A stretch of DNA of 64,000 bases, from positions 4,154,001 through 4,218,000 of the forward strand of contig NZ_CP046973.1 of NCBI RefSeq assembly GCF_009792235.1, in the 5' to 3' direction. Under the pieces are notes generated by a model, which made no database searches, was not told the DNA's origin, and was given only the letters and a program-made list of their open reading frames with translations. Position numbers and translations under genes: made by a program. This stretch comes from Microcystis aeruginosa FD4. Lineage in GTDB: Bacteria > Cyanobacteriota > Cyanobacteriia > Cyanobacteriales > Microcystaceae. Below, piece by piece: positions 36,993 to 46,117 of the stretch (position 1 is its first letter; every line of letters starts with the position of its first letter).

Positions 36993-37173
36993 AAGAAAAA
37001 TTGGTCGGATGGGGGTTAGGGAGCTTTTTGCTGTTATCAGTAAACAGTTATCAGATTTGAGTTTTCAGTGAGTGGTATTAAATGGCGGTAATAGTGCTGT
37101 CTTTTCACTGATTACTGATTACTGATTACTGTTATAAGATAAGAAAGGGAAAATTTACGATCGAAGCTTTTCT

Positions 37174-38100
37174 ATGACAGTTACACCCGTTCCGGCCTCC
37201 TTTAATCCTGTTTCTGGTCTAGTTAACCGTATTCTCGGCATAAAACCGCTTTTTGACATCGCTCGCTATCAGGCCCGCAATATGATGATTAAAAGAGCCG
37301 AAAAACTAGGCGTACCTTGGCGAGAAACCGTCAAACAATGGCAGCAACGGGATTGGAGTCAGGAACTGCAAGCGGTAGAAAATCCCGATCTCGTCTATCC
37401 CGAATACTACGTTTGTTCTTTCCACGCTTACGAAAAGGGCAATTTAGACTGGTTGCCAGCTTTTGAGGTAGAATCTGCTGCCTATGCTGTCCATTCTACC
37501 ATCTGGCCCGGGGCGGGGATTGACGGCGATCCGCGATTGCGACGGGAATATCACCGGATATTGAAGGAGCAAATCAAGGCAGAAATTAACGATATTGTCG
37601 ATTTAGGCTGTAGTGTCGGCATGAGCAGCTTCGCACTGCAAGATACTTATCCTCAAGCGCGGGTAACTGGTTTAGCTCTCTCTCCCTACTATTTAGCCGT
37701 TGCCCAATACCAAGCTCAACAAAAACAAAAGACGATTCAATGGCAACACGCAGCCGCAGAAAAAACTCAATTACCTAGTCAGTCCTACGATCTGGTATCT
37801 TCGTTTTTAATGTTCCACGAACTACCCCAACAGGCTACTAGAGAAATTTTCGCCGAAGCGCGTCGTTTATTGCGATCGGGGGGTTATTTGACGCTGATGG
37901 ATATGAATCCGCGCTCGGAAATTTATCGAAAAATGCCCCCTTATGTCCTCACCTTACTCAAGAGTACCGAACCCTATCTCGATCAATATTTTACTCTCGA
38001 TATCGAACAGGCATTAGTTGAAGCGGGGTTTCAAGCACCGATCATTACCCCCACCAGTCCCCGACACCGGGCGATTGTTGCGCGGGTTTCCGAATCATAA
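37174..38100 (+). CDS. Class I SAM-dependent methyltransferase
   Basis: 308 aa. A ~145-residue N-terminal region (RNMMIKRAEKLGVPWRETVKQWQQRDW, YYVCSFHAYEKGNLDWLPAFEVE) precedes the Rossmann fold: motif I IVDLGCSVGMSS, then VTGLALSPYYLAVA, QSYDLVSSFLMFHEL and LLRSGGYLTLMDMNP. Resembles UbiE/MenG-type small-molecule or lipid methyltransferases. Substrate unknown. Followed 14 bp later by the HupE gene on the same strand. Confidence 0.82.
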   Translation: MTVTPVPASFNPVSGLVNRILGIKPLFDIARYQARNMMIKRAEKLGVPWRETVKQWQQRDWSQELQAVENPDLVYPEYYVCSFHAYEKGNLDWLPAFEVESAAYAVHSTIWPGAGIDGDPRLRREYHRILKEQIKAEINDIVDLGCSVGMSSFALQDTYPQARVTGLALSPYYLAVAQYQAQQKQKTIQWQHAAAEKTQLPSQSYDLVSSFLMFHELPQQATREIFAEARRLLRSGGYLTLMDMNPRSEIYRKMPPYVLTLLKSTEPYLDQYFTLDIEQALVEAGFQAPIITPTSPRHRAIVARVSES

Positions 38101-38114
38101 TTTTGAGGTAATCA

Positions 38115-38768
38115 ATGAAGATAATTTTTCGTCAAAGTTGGACAAAGATATTAACTATTGTCCCTATCTTCCTGTTAATTTTTGCCAGCAAAACCCTCGC
38201 CCATCATGCCATGGGAGGGCAAACTCCCGATAATTTTTGGAACGGATTTTTATCGGGTTTAGCTCACCCGGTTATCGGTTTAGATCATTTAGCTTTTGTG
38301 GTGGCTAGTGGTTTAATTGCTGTGGGGATGGAACAGGGTTTATTAATTCCGATCGCTTTTGCGATTGCCACGTTAATCGGGACGGGTATTCATTTACAGG
38401 GGATAAATTTACTTTTTCCTGAAGGGATTATTGCCCTTTCTGTGGTGATTTTTGGTGTGATTTTAACCCTGAAAAAAGGTTTACAAAATCATTCTAATCT
38501 CTATACGATCGCTCTGGCAACTTTGGCAATGATCGGGGGAATTTTCCACGGTTATGCCTACGGAGAATCAATTATCGGGGTGCGGGTTGCCGCTTTAGTT
38601 GCCTATTTAATCGGTTTTACCGTCATGCAATTAGCGATCGCATCTGGTGCTTTTTTCCTTGGCAGTGTCATCAAGGAAAAATTAGCCAAGCAAGCAACTC
38701 TAATTAGTAAGTTAATTGGATTAGCAATTATGGCGATCGGTACAACTTTTTTAGTGGGAATTAAGTAA
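38115..38768 (+). CDS. HupE/UreJ family membrane protein
   Basis: 217 aa. Signal peptide-like N-terminus to ~residue 30 (ASKTLAHH), then the family signature SGLAHPVIGLDHLAFVVASG and five to six hydrophobic segments with a second His patch (GGIFHGYAYGES). HupE/UreJ proteins are thought to move nickel or cobalt for hydrogenase or urease; no such enzyme is nearby. Probably transcribed with the upstream methyltransferase. Confidence 0.88.
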   Translation: MKIIFRQSWTKILTIVPIFLLIFASKTLAHHAMGGQTPDNFWNGFLSGLAHPVIGLDHLAFVVASGLIAVGMEQGLLIPIAFAIATLIGTGIHLQGINLLFPEGIIALSVVIFGVILTLKKGLQNHSNLYTIALATLAMIGGIFHGYAYGESIIGVRVAALVAYLIGFTVMQLAIASGAFFLGSVIKEKLAKQATLISKLIGLAIMAIGTTFLVGIK

Positions 38769-39013
38769 ATTAATCTCGGTGGGGCTAATTATTAATGGCT
38801 CTCTTGAGGTTATGGTGATCAGCAAATCTGATCGAAGAAAGGGCGTACACTATACGCCCCTACCAATCACACTAGGTGCAATATAGGGGCGCAGCCTCGA
38901 TAGTGCGATCACAGATTGTGTAGAGAGTTTGTAAGGTGGAAAATGCCCACCTTACATTCAAGGTAAAATAGAGCCAAGGAAGTTAGTAGAGAGAGAATGC
39001 TATTTTGTCAGCT
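38769..39013. other. Gap with small palindromic repeats
   Basis: Contains GGGCGTACACTATACGCCC (38843-38861) and the GTAAGGTGG/CCACCTTAC pair around 38931-38955. Similar motifs recur at 46200-46280 and 61195-61220. No gene. Confidence 0.5.
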
Positions 39014-39628
39014 ATGAGCCAAACCTTACCTAAAACTGTTAATTTCGAGGAATTCGTCCTTTGGCTTCCTGAAAATTCTGGATTGCGTTATGAGCTACAC
39101 AATGGAAATATTATTGAAATGGCACAACCCGCAGGAGAACACGAAGAAATCAAAGGATTTTTAACTGTTAAACTCAGTGGAATAATTGATAGACTAGGAC
39201 TTCCTTATTTAATTCCTAACCAAGCGATTGTCAGACCTGCTGGTAAAAATTCTGGTTATTTTCCTGATGTATTAGTGCTAAATCGAACAAATCTTGCTCA
39301 GGAAAAATTATGGAAAAAAGAATCAATCCTTAGGGATGGTGCATCTATCCCTCTGATCATTGAAGTGGTATCGACTAACTGGCGTGATGATTACTACTTA
39401 AAATTTGCTGATTATGAAGAAATGGGTATTCCTGAATATTGGATTGTTGATTATGCAGCCTTGGGTGGGCGCAATTTTCTTGGCACTCCTAAACAACCGA
39501 CAATCTCTGTTTGTTGCTTAGTTGAGGAAGAATATCAAATTCGACAATTTCGAGACAGCGATCGCCTGATCTCCCAGACTTTCACGGAATTAAATCTCAC
39601 TGTCAATCAGATTTTCTTAAGTATGTAG
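39014..39628 (+). CDS. Uma2 family endonuclease-type protein
   Basis: 204 aa from ATG 39014 (a TTG at 39005 is possible). The PD-(D/E)xK-like pattern of Uma2/DUF820: LRYELHNGNIIEMAQPAGEHE, YFPDVLVLNRT (Asp), IIEVVSTNWRDDYYLKFADYEEMGIPEYWIVDY (Glu-x-Lys region). These proteins are extremely common in cyanobacteria; cellular role not settled. The TAG stop coincides with the start of a MITE fragment (TAGAGCTTGCTGAATAAAT). Confidence 0.85.
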   Translation: MSQTLPKTVNFEEFVLWLPENSGLRYELHNGNIIEMAQPAGEHEEIKGFLTVKLSGIIDRLGLPYLIPNQAIVRPAGKNSGYFPDVLVLNRTNLAQEKLWKKESILRDGASIPLIIEVVSTNWRDDYYLKFADYEEMGIPEYWIVDYAALGGRNFLGTPKQPTISVCCLVEEEYQIRQFRDSDRLISQTFTELNLTVNQIFLSM

Positions 39629-39744
39629 AGCTTGCTGAATAAATCTAAAAACCTTGTTGGATAAGACTTTTAGACTTTTTGATTTTCAAAAAGTGCCAGT
39701 CCTTGGAGTGATCGGGGGGAAAATTCAGGTACTTTTTCCCTTTT
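39626..39744. mobile_element. MITE family A fragment
   Basis: One end, GAGCTTGCTGAATAAATC and TAAAAACCTTGTTGGATAAG, plus internal sequence (AAAAAGTGCCAGTCC, GATCGGGGGGAAAATTCAGG) shared with copy 2 at 9505-9721. The other terminus is missing. It fills the gap between Uma2 and the AraC regulator stop. Confidence 0.65.
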
Positions 39745-40749
39745 TTAGGTTTCAGAGGGGAAGTAACCAAACAGTTTTTTATAATCAGATGCCAGATATC
39801 CTCGGTGAAAAAAGCCTAATTCTTCAGCAATTTCATGAATTAATTTTGGCTGATTATTTTGGTTAATAGATTGATTTAAAGCATTAAGACGAAGCAATTT
39901 AAAATAATTGTAAGGAGACATTTGATAGAAGTCTTTAAATATATATTCTAAGGTGCGTTGACTTACTTCTAAGTCTTGACAAATCGTTGGAATAGTAAGA
40001 TCAGAACGCAGATTTTTTCTCATCATTTCTTCGGCTTTTTTGAGGATAGAGGTGCGTCTGATAGTGTTTTTAGGAGGTTTAATATCTTTGGTTACTGCTA
40101 AAGTCAAAAGAAAATCTTTGACAATTTCTTCTTTTAATTGTTGCCTAACAAAATTCAATCTTAATGCTTTTCTTTGCTCAGATATTTGTTGGCGATTTAA
40201 ATTAAATAGCATTTGATAAAGTTGCTGACAAGATTGTTGGAGATGACGAATTTTTTCCGATGGGCAAATCACAATAGAAGAAGCGGAAGCATTTAAAAAC
40301 TTTTTCGCTTCTGGTAGCTCTAAAGTTTGGCACAATTGCTGCAGATAATTATCATGAACGTAAAGCTGAAAACGATTGGAAAAAGGATGTTGAAAAACGG
40401 AAATTTCTGATTTAGGGGGAACAATCCCCAGATAGTTATTTTCCAATGAGTACAAATTTTGGAAGAAGACAGAATTCACCTGAACAGGAATCGCAAAAAC
40501 CCACATTTTAGAATGAATTACTCCCGCAACATTCGTTAAACAATTACGTTGAGATAACTCTAACATCACTTCATTGGTGATGATCCTTGAAAGATACCCT
40601 TCAAAATGATCACCACTGAGTTGTAAAGCATCTAAGTCGAGAAATTCTCGACTCTGAAAATAATGAGAAAAGTTACAACAATATTCACTTTTAAAAGTTA
40701 ATTCCTGAGAATTAATTAAAATATTGGTTTTATTGTCAAAAATAAACAT
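39745..40749 (-). CDS. AraC family transcriptional regulator
   Basis: 334 aa. C-terminal double HTH: LTIPTICQDLEVSQRTLEYIFKDFYQMSPYNYFKLLRLNAL and LIHEIAEELGFFHRGYLASDYKKLFGYFPSE. The N-terminal ~220 residues have no named domain in my reading and may sense a ligand. It is divergent from the sulfatase-C-domain gene with 201 bp between the starts, so local control of that gene is plausible but unproven. Confidence 0.88.
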   Translation of the reverse strand: MFIFDNKTNILINSQELTFKSEYCCNFSHYFQSREFLDLDALQLSGDHFEGYLSRIITNEVMLELSQRNCLTNVAGVIHSKMWVFAIPVQVNSVFFQNLYSLENNYLGIVPPKSEISVFQHPFSNRFQLYVHDNYLQQLCQTLELPEAKKFLNASASSIVICPSEKIRHLQQSCQQLYQMLFNLNRQQISEQRKALRLNFVRQQLKEEIVKDFLLTLAVTKDIKPPKNTIRRTSILKKAEEMMRKNLRSDLTIPTICQDLEVSQRTLEYIFKDFYQMSPYNYFKLLRLNALNQSINQNNQPKLIHEIAEELGFFHRGYLASDYKKLFGYFPSET

Positions 40750-40950
40750 CTATGTATAACTACTTGGTTATTGAGTGAGATTAAACTTTTTTTGCCCATC
40801 AATTTAAAAACTTGCGTTTTTTGGATCATCTTAGCATAGCGGAGTGAGTAGTATGAGTTACAGCAGAGTTGGTTTGTTAATTTTGTCCATCAGTGTAATT
40901 CCAGTTAAATCTCTCACTTTTTTCCGTTATCAATTACTCAGGAGATTTCG

Positions 40951-41586
40951 ATGGCTAAACAATATATGCCCCTTGAAGATTGCTCTGGGTCTGCGGTATT
41001 GGGTGGAGAAATTCCTCAATTACGTCCCCCGGCATTTTCTGATGCTCCAAAATATACCACATTTAGCTATACCTATTATCCAGGGGTATCAGAAATTTAC
41101 GAGGCTGTTGCTCCTAATATTAGCACTCGTTTCTATGCGATCGAAGCAGCTATTGATTTCTCCAAAGCTAAAGGGGACTTACAGGCTATTCTGATGGCGC
41201 ACGGCAGCTGTTTTGGTGGGCATAGTTTCTACATCTATCAGGGAAAACTATGTTATGTCTATAACTGGTTAGGGCAACAACAGAAGATCACTTGTGATCT
41301 TCCTCGTCTTAGTGGCGAGGTGAAACTCAAAGTTGAATTTGCCAAACCAAAGATAATCGCTCCTTCCGATGAAAAGTTGAGTGACAGCACAATAGGTAAG
41401 ATGAAACTGTATATTAATAACATCGAACAAAATGTCGATATTATCAGAACTTTCTCAAATCATACTCCTAACTTCCTAACTCGATATAAACACGAGATTC
41501 CTTGCGAGTTTCAAGGTGCGAAGCTGCAAAGAATTATCGTTACTATCACCAATGATGTTAGGGCGATAAATGATGATCAGTTATGA
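40951..41586 (+). CDS. Stand-alone arylsulfatase C-terminal domain protein
   Basis: 211 aa. ATG 40951 has AGGAG 6 nt upstream, so the start is firm. The sequence matches the jelly-roll-like tail of large arylsulfatases: TYYPGVSEIYEAVAPNISTRFYAIEAAIDF, LMAHGSCFGGHSFYIYQGKLCYVYNWLG, GEVKLKVEF and KMKLYINNIEQNVDIIRTF. The catalytic sulfatase domain with its CxPxR formylglycine motif is absent, and no upstream remnant is seen. It may be a binding or accessory protein, or a relic kept in frame. Divergent from the AraC gene. Confidence 0.75.
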   Translation: MAKQYMPLEDCSGSAVLGGEIPQLRPPAFSDAPKYTTFSYTYYPGVSEIYEAVAPNISTRFYAIEAAIDFSKAKGDLQAILMAHGSCFGGHSFYIYQGKLCYVYNWLGQQQKITCDLPRLSGEVKLKVEFAKPKIIAPSDEKLSDSTIGKMKLYINNIEQNVDIIRTFSNHTPNFLTRYKHEIPCEFQGAKLQRIIVTITNDVRAINDDQL

Positions 41587-41655
41587 GCGATTATGAGAAA
41601 AAAGTGTACCAAAATAAGTTAGATAACTAGGCGGGTTTCATTTTTATCGGTCACT

Positions 41656-41752
41656 AAGTAATAGGGCAAAATTAACTTCTTGGTTAGGATAGGCACTCAT
41701 GCAAGAGGCAAGAGGTAGTTAGATATGTGTAATTAATTGTGCCTAGCTACTT
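41656..41752. mobile_element. MITE-like element, family B copy 2
   Basis: 97 bp with ends AAGTAATAGGGCAAAATTAA and (reverse complement) AAGTAGCTAGGCACAATTAA, matching the family at 4456-4618. Short centre contains GCAAGAGGCAAGAGG. Non-coding. Confidence 0.55.
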
Positions 41753-41827
41753 AGATAACTAAAAATATCCACAACTTTCCATTGTAGAATCACCTGCCTA
41801 AAACCGACAAAATTTAAATATTAAACT

Positions 41828-42535
41828 ATGGAAGAAAAACGCTATCCTGCCGAAAAATCAGCAGAAATTCAAAAATTATTAGATACAGCCACTTTATTTG
41901 TCGGTTTACCCCCTGAAACCCTCGCTCAAGTTACTTCTCATGCTGTCACCCGCACTCATCCTGCTAATCGGGCGATTTTATTAGAAAATGATTGGGGTGG
42001 TTCGGTTTACTTTATTCTGGATGGTTGGGTGAAAATTCGTACTTACGATATAGAGGGTAGAGAAGTCACCTTAAATATCGTCGGTAAAGGGGAAATAGTC
42101 GGAGAAATGGCCGCTTTAGACGAATCTACCCGCTCCACCGATGCTATCACCTTAACCACGGCCACAATTAGCAGTATTCCCGCCCAAGATTTTGTTAATC
42201 TGCTCAAATCGGAACCTTTAGCGGGAATTCGTCTTTCTCAGTTAATGGCCAAGCGTTTGCGTCAACTTAACCGGCGTTTACGTTTACGGGAGGCCAATAG
42301 TCTCTCCAGGGTCGCCGATACTTTACTCTTTTTAGCCGAAGGTCAAGGACAAAAAAGCGGCCAGGGTACGATAATTCCCAATTTACCTCACCGGGAATTG
42401 AGTGGTATGAGTGGCCTGGCCCGGGAAACCGTAACCCGATCTCTGACCAAATTGCAGAAAAAAGGCCTGATTCAACGACAGCAGGAATCTCTCTGTATTC
42501 CCGATCTAGCCGCTTTAGGAAGAGCGATATCCTAA
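41828..42535 (+). CDS. Crp/Fnr family transcriptional regulator
   Basis: 235 aa. Cyclic nucleotide-binding-type domain (LFVGLPPETLAQVTSHAV, GGSVYFILDGWVKIRTYDIEGREVTLNIVGKGEIVGEMAALDE) and C-terminal winged HTH (LPHRELSGMSGLARETVTRSLTKLQKKGLIQ). The phosphate-binding cassette region is GEMAALDESTRSTDA, close to cAMP receptors such as cyanobacterial SyCRP. Whether it binds cAMP cannot be decided here. Monocistronic. Confidence 0.9.
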   Translation: MEEKRYPAEKSAEIQKLLDTATLFVGLPPETLAQVTSHAVTRTHPANRAILLENDWGGSVYFILDGWVKIRTYDIEGREVTLNIVGKGEIVGEMAALDESTRSTDAITLTTATISSIPAQDFVNLLKSEPLAGIRLSQLMAKRLRQLNRRLRLREANSLSRVADTLLFLAEGQGQKSGQGTIIPNLPHRELSGMSGLARETVTRSLTKLQKKGLIQRQQESLCIPDLAALGRAIS

Positions 42536-42682
42536 ATTCAGTTATCAGCTTCTGAAGGCAAAAGGTAAGACCCCCCAACCCTAGGGCTGATTCATTCTCC
42601 GAATCTAATTCTTTTTTTTGCTACCCTTAATCGCTTATGAGGTAAGCTAGGGAGCAGGGGAGTACAGGTTTTTGCTTTCATG

Positions 42683-42708
42683 GTAGGTTGATTCATGAAT
42701 CAACCTAC
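42683..42708. repeat. 26-bp perfect palindrome
   Basis: The half site GTAGGTTGATTCA is followed at once by its exact reverse complement TGAATCAACCTAC. It sits 95 bp upstream of the PlsY-like fusion gene and 148 bp after the Crp stop. It could be a dispersed palindromic repeat, an operator or a bidirectional terminator without a T tract. Confidence 0.8.
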
Positions 42709-42803
42709 AAAGCACGACGTTTTGACAAATTTTCAGCTATTTATTCCGAGAATTAGCTTAACATAGGAAAAATAACAGTTTTTGGTGTTACTAAGAAAAT
42801 ATA

Positions 42804-45554
42804 ATGAGAGAAATTTGGGGATCCCTATTTATTTTTTTAGTCTGTCCTATAATCGGGGGACTGCCTCTGATCGATTGGATAAATTATCTAGTAACCGGAC
42901 GTAAATTATCCCAATTAGGGACTGGTAATATCGGTGTAACTGCTGCCTTTTACCACGGAGGAAAATTAGTGGGAATTTTAGCAGTAATTTCGGAAGCAGC
43001 CAAGGGAATTATCGTTATTTTCCTAACCCGTGTCTTTTTTCCCACCGGCTCCTCTTGGGAATTATTAGCTTTAATTGCCTTAGTTATGGGGCGCTATTGG
43101 TTAGGAAAAGGCGCGGGAACTACTAATGTTTTCTGGGGATTAATTGTTCACGATTTTGTCGCTGTTTTTCTCACCTTAATTATCAGTGGGATTAGCTTTA
43201 CTATTTTTCGGGAAAAATCTACGGGTAGATTGGTAGGATTATTTTTATTAGCTTTAATTCTCACCTTGCGCCGTCCCCACGATTCAGGTTATATTATAAC
43301 TGCCATTGCTTTAGCCTGTTTATTAGGGGCAATTTTTCAAAAAATAGCCGACGATTTAGACTTACCTGAAGCAAGTGTTAACAATGAATCAAAAACTATG
43401 TTTCGTTTTTTTCGTGGAGATCGATCGCTCCAAACTCTTGATGACAATCTGGCAGCTTCAAAAGTGGGACAAAAAGCCGCCACTTTAGCCTATCTTAAGC
43501 GTGCCGGTTATCCCATTCCTCGGGGTTGGATTTTACCACCAGGGGATGATCCACAACCGTTAATAGAATCTCTTAATCCTGATCTTAATCATCCCTTAGT
43601 AGTGCGATCTTCCGCTATTGGAGAAGATAGTGAAACCGCTTCATCTGCGGGACAATATACGACAATTCTTAACGTCATCGATCAAGAAAATTTAGCGGCG
43701 GCGATTTTGAGTTGCCAAACCTCCTATAATAGTCCTAATGCTGTTCATTATCGACTCGATCGAGGTCAAGAAAACACGGCCATGGCTGTGTTAATTCAAG
43801 AACAAATTCGAGGAGTTTTTTCGGGAGTTGCCTTCAGTCGTGATCCGATTAATCCTCTCAGTTTAGATGTAGTTATTGAAGCTTTACCCGGAGATGCCAC
43901 CAGAGTTGTATCGGGAAGAATCACTCCCGAAAGTTATCGAGTTAATTTAGAAGAAAACATCATCATCGGAGCGGGAGATATTCCCCCGGCTATTATTCAA
44001 CAGGTAGCTAATCTTTGTCGGCAATTAGAAACCCTTGATCATGGCATTCCCCAAGATATAGAATGGACTCATGACGGACAAAAATTATGGTTATTACAGT
44101 GCCGTCCTATCACTAATTTACAGCCAATTTGGACAAGAAAAATCGCAGCTGAAGTTATCCCCGGAGTGATTCGTCCGCTGCCTTGGTCAATTAATCGTCC
44201 TTTAACCTGTGGAGTTTGGGCAGATATTTTTCGGTTAGTTTTAGACAAAAAAGCCCTCGATTTGGATTTCAATGAAACAGCGACTTTACACTATCAAAGA
44301 GCCTATTTTAATGCTTCTTTATTAGGAACCATTTTCCGTCGCATGGGATTACCTCCAGAAAGCTTAGAATTCCTGACCAAAGGGGCAAAGTTTACCAAAC
44401 CACCTTTAACGGCAACCTTGGCTAATTCGCCAGGTTTATTGAAACTTTTAGGACGGGAATTACAGTTAGAAAAAGACTTTAGCCAAGAGCAAAAAAACTA
44501 TTTTCTCCCGACGCTCGAAAAAATTAACGTTACTTCCCTAGAAGCTTTATCTTCTGGGGAAATTTTAGGGCAAATTGAAGAAATTTTAACCGTCTTAAAA
44601 AAAGCCACCTATTATAGTATTCTTGCCCCCCTTAGCTTCGCTTTGCGTCGCAGTATTTCGCGAGTACCTTTTGAGAAATTGGATAACTCCCAAGCACCAG
44701 AAATAGCCTCAATGCGATCGCTATATGAACTAAGAAAAAATACGATCAATCGAGATTTTGACTCAGCTTTTTCCCTCTGGTTAGAAACCTACGGTTATTT
44801 AAGCGAAGTAGGAACCGATATTTCGATACCGAGATGGCGAGAAAATCCCCCATATCTGCTACAACTACCCTTAGATAGTCTAGGCAATAATAGCCATAAA
44901 AAAGTCAAATCTTCCCACAATGTCCAAAAAAGATTAAATATCAAAAACCAAGTGACTGAAATTTACTCCCGTCTTTTAGCTCACCTACGCTGGCATTTTC
45001 TCGCTTTGGAAACCCTCTGGTTACAGCAGCAAATATTATCGGAGACGGGAGATATATTTTATCTAAACTACTCAGAAGTTACCCAGTTAGGTCAGAATAA
45101 TAAAATCGCCAATCTTAACCAGATTATCCACCAGCGTCGCCAACAATTCCAAGAAAACTCTCAATTAACCGATATTCCCTATATCGTCTATGGACAACCA
45201 CCGAAAAGAGAATTTTTAGTTTCAAATTTAACTGCCAAAAAACGCTTACAGGGAATTGCCGCTAGTGGGGGGACAGTGGAGGGACGAGTCAAAATTATGC
45301 CCACCTTACAAAATCTAGAAATTGCCCCTAATACTATTCTCGTTATTCCCTATACTGACTCAGGATGGTCCCCTTTATTATCCCAGGCTGTGGGCATTAT
45401 TGCCGAGGTGGGGGGACAATTATCCCATGGTGCTATTATTGCCAGAGAATACGGAATTCCGGCGGTTATGGATGTACATAATGCCATGAAATTGTTAAAA
45501 GATGGTCAATCAATTCGTCTCGATGGCAGTCAAGGAATTATTGAAATTCTCTAG
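42804..45554 (+). CDS. Fusion of PlsY-like membrane domain with PEP-synthase/rifampicin phosphotransferase-type dikinase
   Basis: 916 aa. Residues 1-~185 are a diverged PlsY (glycerol-3-phosphate acyltransferase) domain with several spans: LGTGNIGVTAAFYHGGK for the GNxGATN motif, GRYWLGKGAGTTNV for the GGKG loop, LRRPHDSGYI for the third motif. From ~205 follows a PPDK-type ATP-grasp (KVGQKAATLAYLKRAGYPIP, PLVVRSSAIGEDSE, ADS-like ATP loop, IEWTHDGQKLWLLQCRPI), a ~380-residue middle domain, and the swivelling His domain (GGQLSHGAIIAREYGIPAV, His ~875). No PEP-binding barrel, so the layout is Rph-like. Substrate unknown. Confidence 0.85.
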   Translation: MREIWGSLFIFLVCPIIGGLPLIDWINYLVTGRKLSQLGTGNIGVTAAFYHGGKLVGILAVISEAAKGIIVIFLTRVFFPTGSSWELLALIALVMGRYWLGKGAGTTNVFWGLIVHDFVAVFLTLIISGISFTIFREKSTGRLVGLFLLALILTLRRPHDSGYIITAIALACLLGAIFQKIADDLDLPEASVNNESKTMFRFFRGDRSLQTLDDNLAASKVGQKAATLAYLKRAGYPIPRGWILPPGDDPQPLIESLNPDLNHPLVVRSSAIGEDSETASSAGQYTTILNVIDQENLAAAILSCQTSYNSPNAVHYRLDRGQENTAMAVLIQEQIRGVFSGVAFSRDPINPLSLDVVIEALPGDATRVVSGRITPESYRVNLEENIIIGAGDIPPAIIQQVANLCRQLETLDHGIPQDIEWTHDGQKLWLLQCRPITNLQPIWTRKIAAEVIPGVIRPLPWSINRPLTCGVWADIFRLVLDKKALDLDFNETATLHYQRAYFNASLLGTIFRRMGLPPESLEFLTKGAKFTKPPLTATLANSPGLLKLLGRELQLEKDFSQEQKNYFLPTLEKINVTSLEALSSGEILGQIEEILTVLKKATYYSILAPLSFALRRSISRVPFEKLDNSQAPEIASMRSLYELRKNTINRDFDSAFSLWLETYGYLSEVGTDISIPRWRENPPYLLQLPLDSLGNNSHKKVKSSHNVQKRLNIKNQVTEIYSRLLAHLRWHFLALETLWLQQQILSETGDIFYLNYSEVTQLGQNNKIANLNQIIHQRRQQFQENSQLTDIPYIVYGQPPKREFLVSNLTAKKRLQGIAASGGTVEGRVKIMPTLQNLEIAPNTILVIPYTDSGWSPLLSQAVGIIAEVGGQLSHGAIIAREYGIPAVMDVHNAMKLLKDGQSIRLDGSQGIIEIL

Positions 45555-45564
45555 GCATTAGGGG

Positions 45565-45680
45565 TAGGGTGTGGGGTGTGGGGTGTAGGGTGTGGGGTGT
45601 GGGGTGTGGGGTGTGGGGTGTGGGGTGTTTTCTCAGTGAACTGATAACTGATAACTGATAACTGATAACTGATAACTGAC
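45565..45680. repeat. GGGTGTG and TGATAAC heptamer arrays side by side
   Basis: Nine or so GGGTGTG/GGGTGTA heptamers (45565-45628) are followed after 12 bp by five or six TGATAAC heptamers (45641-45680), just downstream of the fusion gene. Confidence 0.88.
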
Positions 45681-46110
45681 TTCTAACCCCATGTTGGTTA
45701 AAGATAAGCAAAAATTATCTATTGACTCCAAAAACTTGAGAATATTTAAATTAACATTCCGCAATATTTACAAATTCTTAAGAATTAATTGAGAAATATT
45801 TTTATTTAACAACGATGTTGCAATAGTTACAGCGATTTGACATAATTTCATAATGGGCTATTTTGTGCTTTTTTGGGCAGCAACGCTTGAAACCCTTGCC
45901 ACACCTAGAAGGTAATCCTCATTAAGACAGGTAAATGAGTCAATTTCACCCACAACGATGATCTTTTTTTTGTGTAGTTTTATTGCAAAAAAAAAGTTTT
46001 TTTGACAAAAAGCACAAAGTATGATACTCCACCAATGGATTTCTAGCCGCAAACAGTAAACAGTAATCAGTAATCAGTGAAAAGACAGTAGGGAACTTCT
46101 AGGAAAATTA
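45681..46110. other. AT-rich non-coding gap
   Basis: No gene supported. A TTGACA box (45837-45842) with TATTTT 16 nt later could be an orphan promoter on the plus strand. The end carries CAGTAATCAG-type repeats (46055-46085) and a piece of MITE family A (GAAAATTAGGTAATT, 46103-46117). Confidence 0.45.
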
Positions 46111-46117
46111 GGTAATT

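Noticed and set aside
45837..45864. Orphan promoter TTGACA-TATTTT as evidence of a small RNA
   Set aside because: No terminator or conserved structure follows within 250 bp, so only a note in the gap entry was made.
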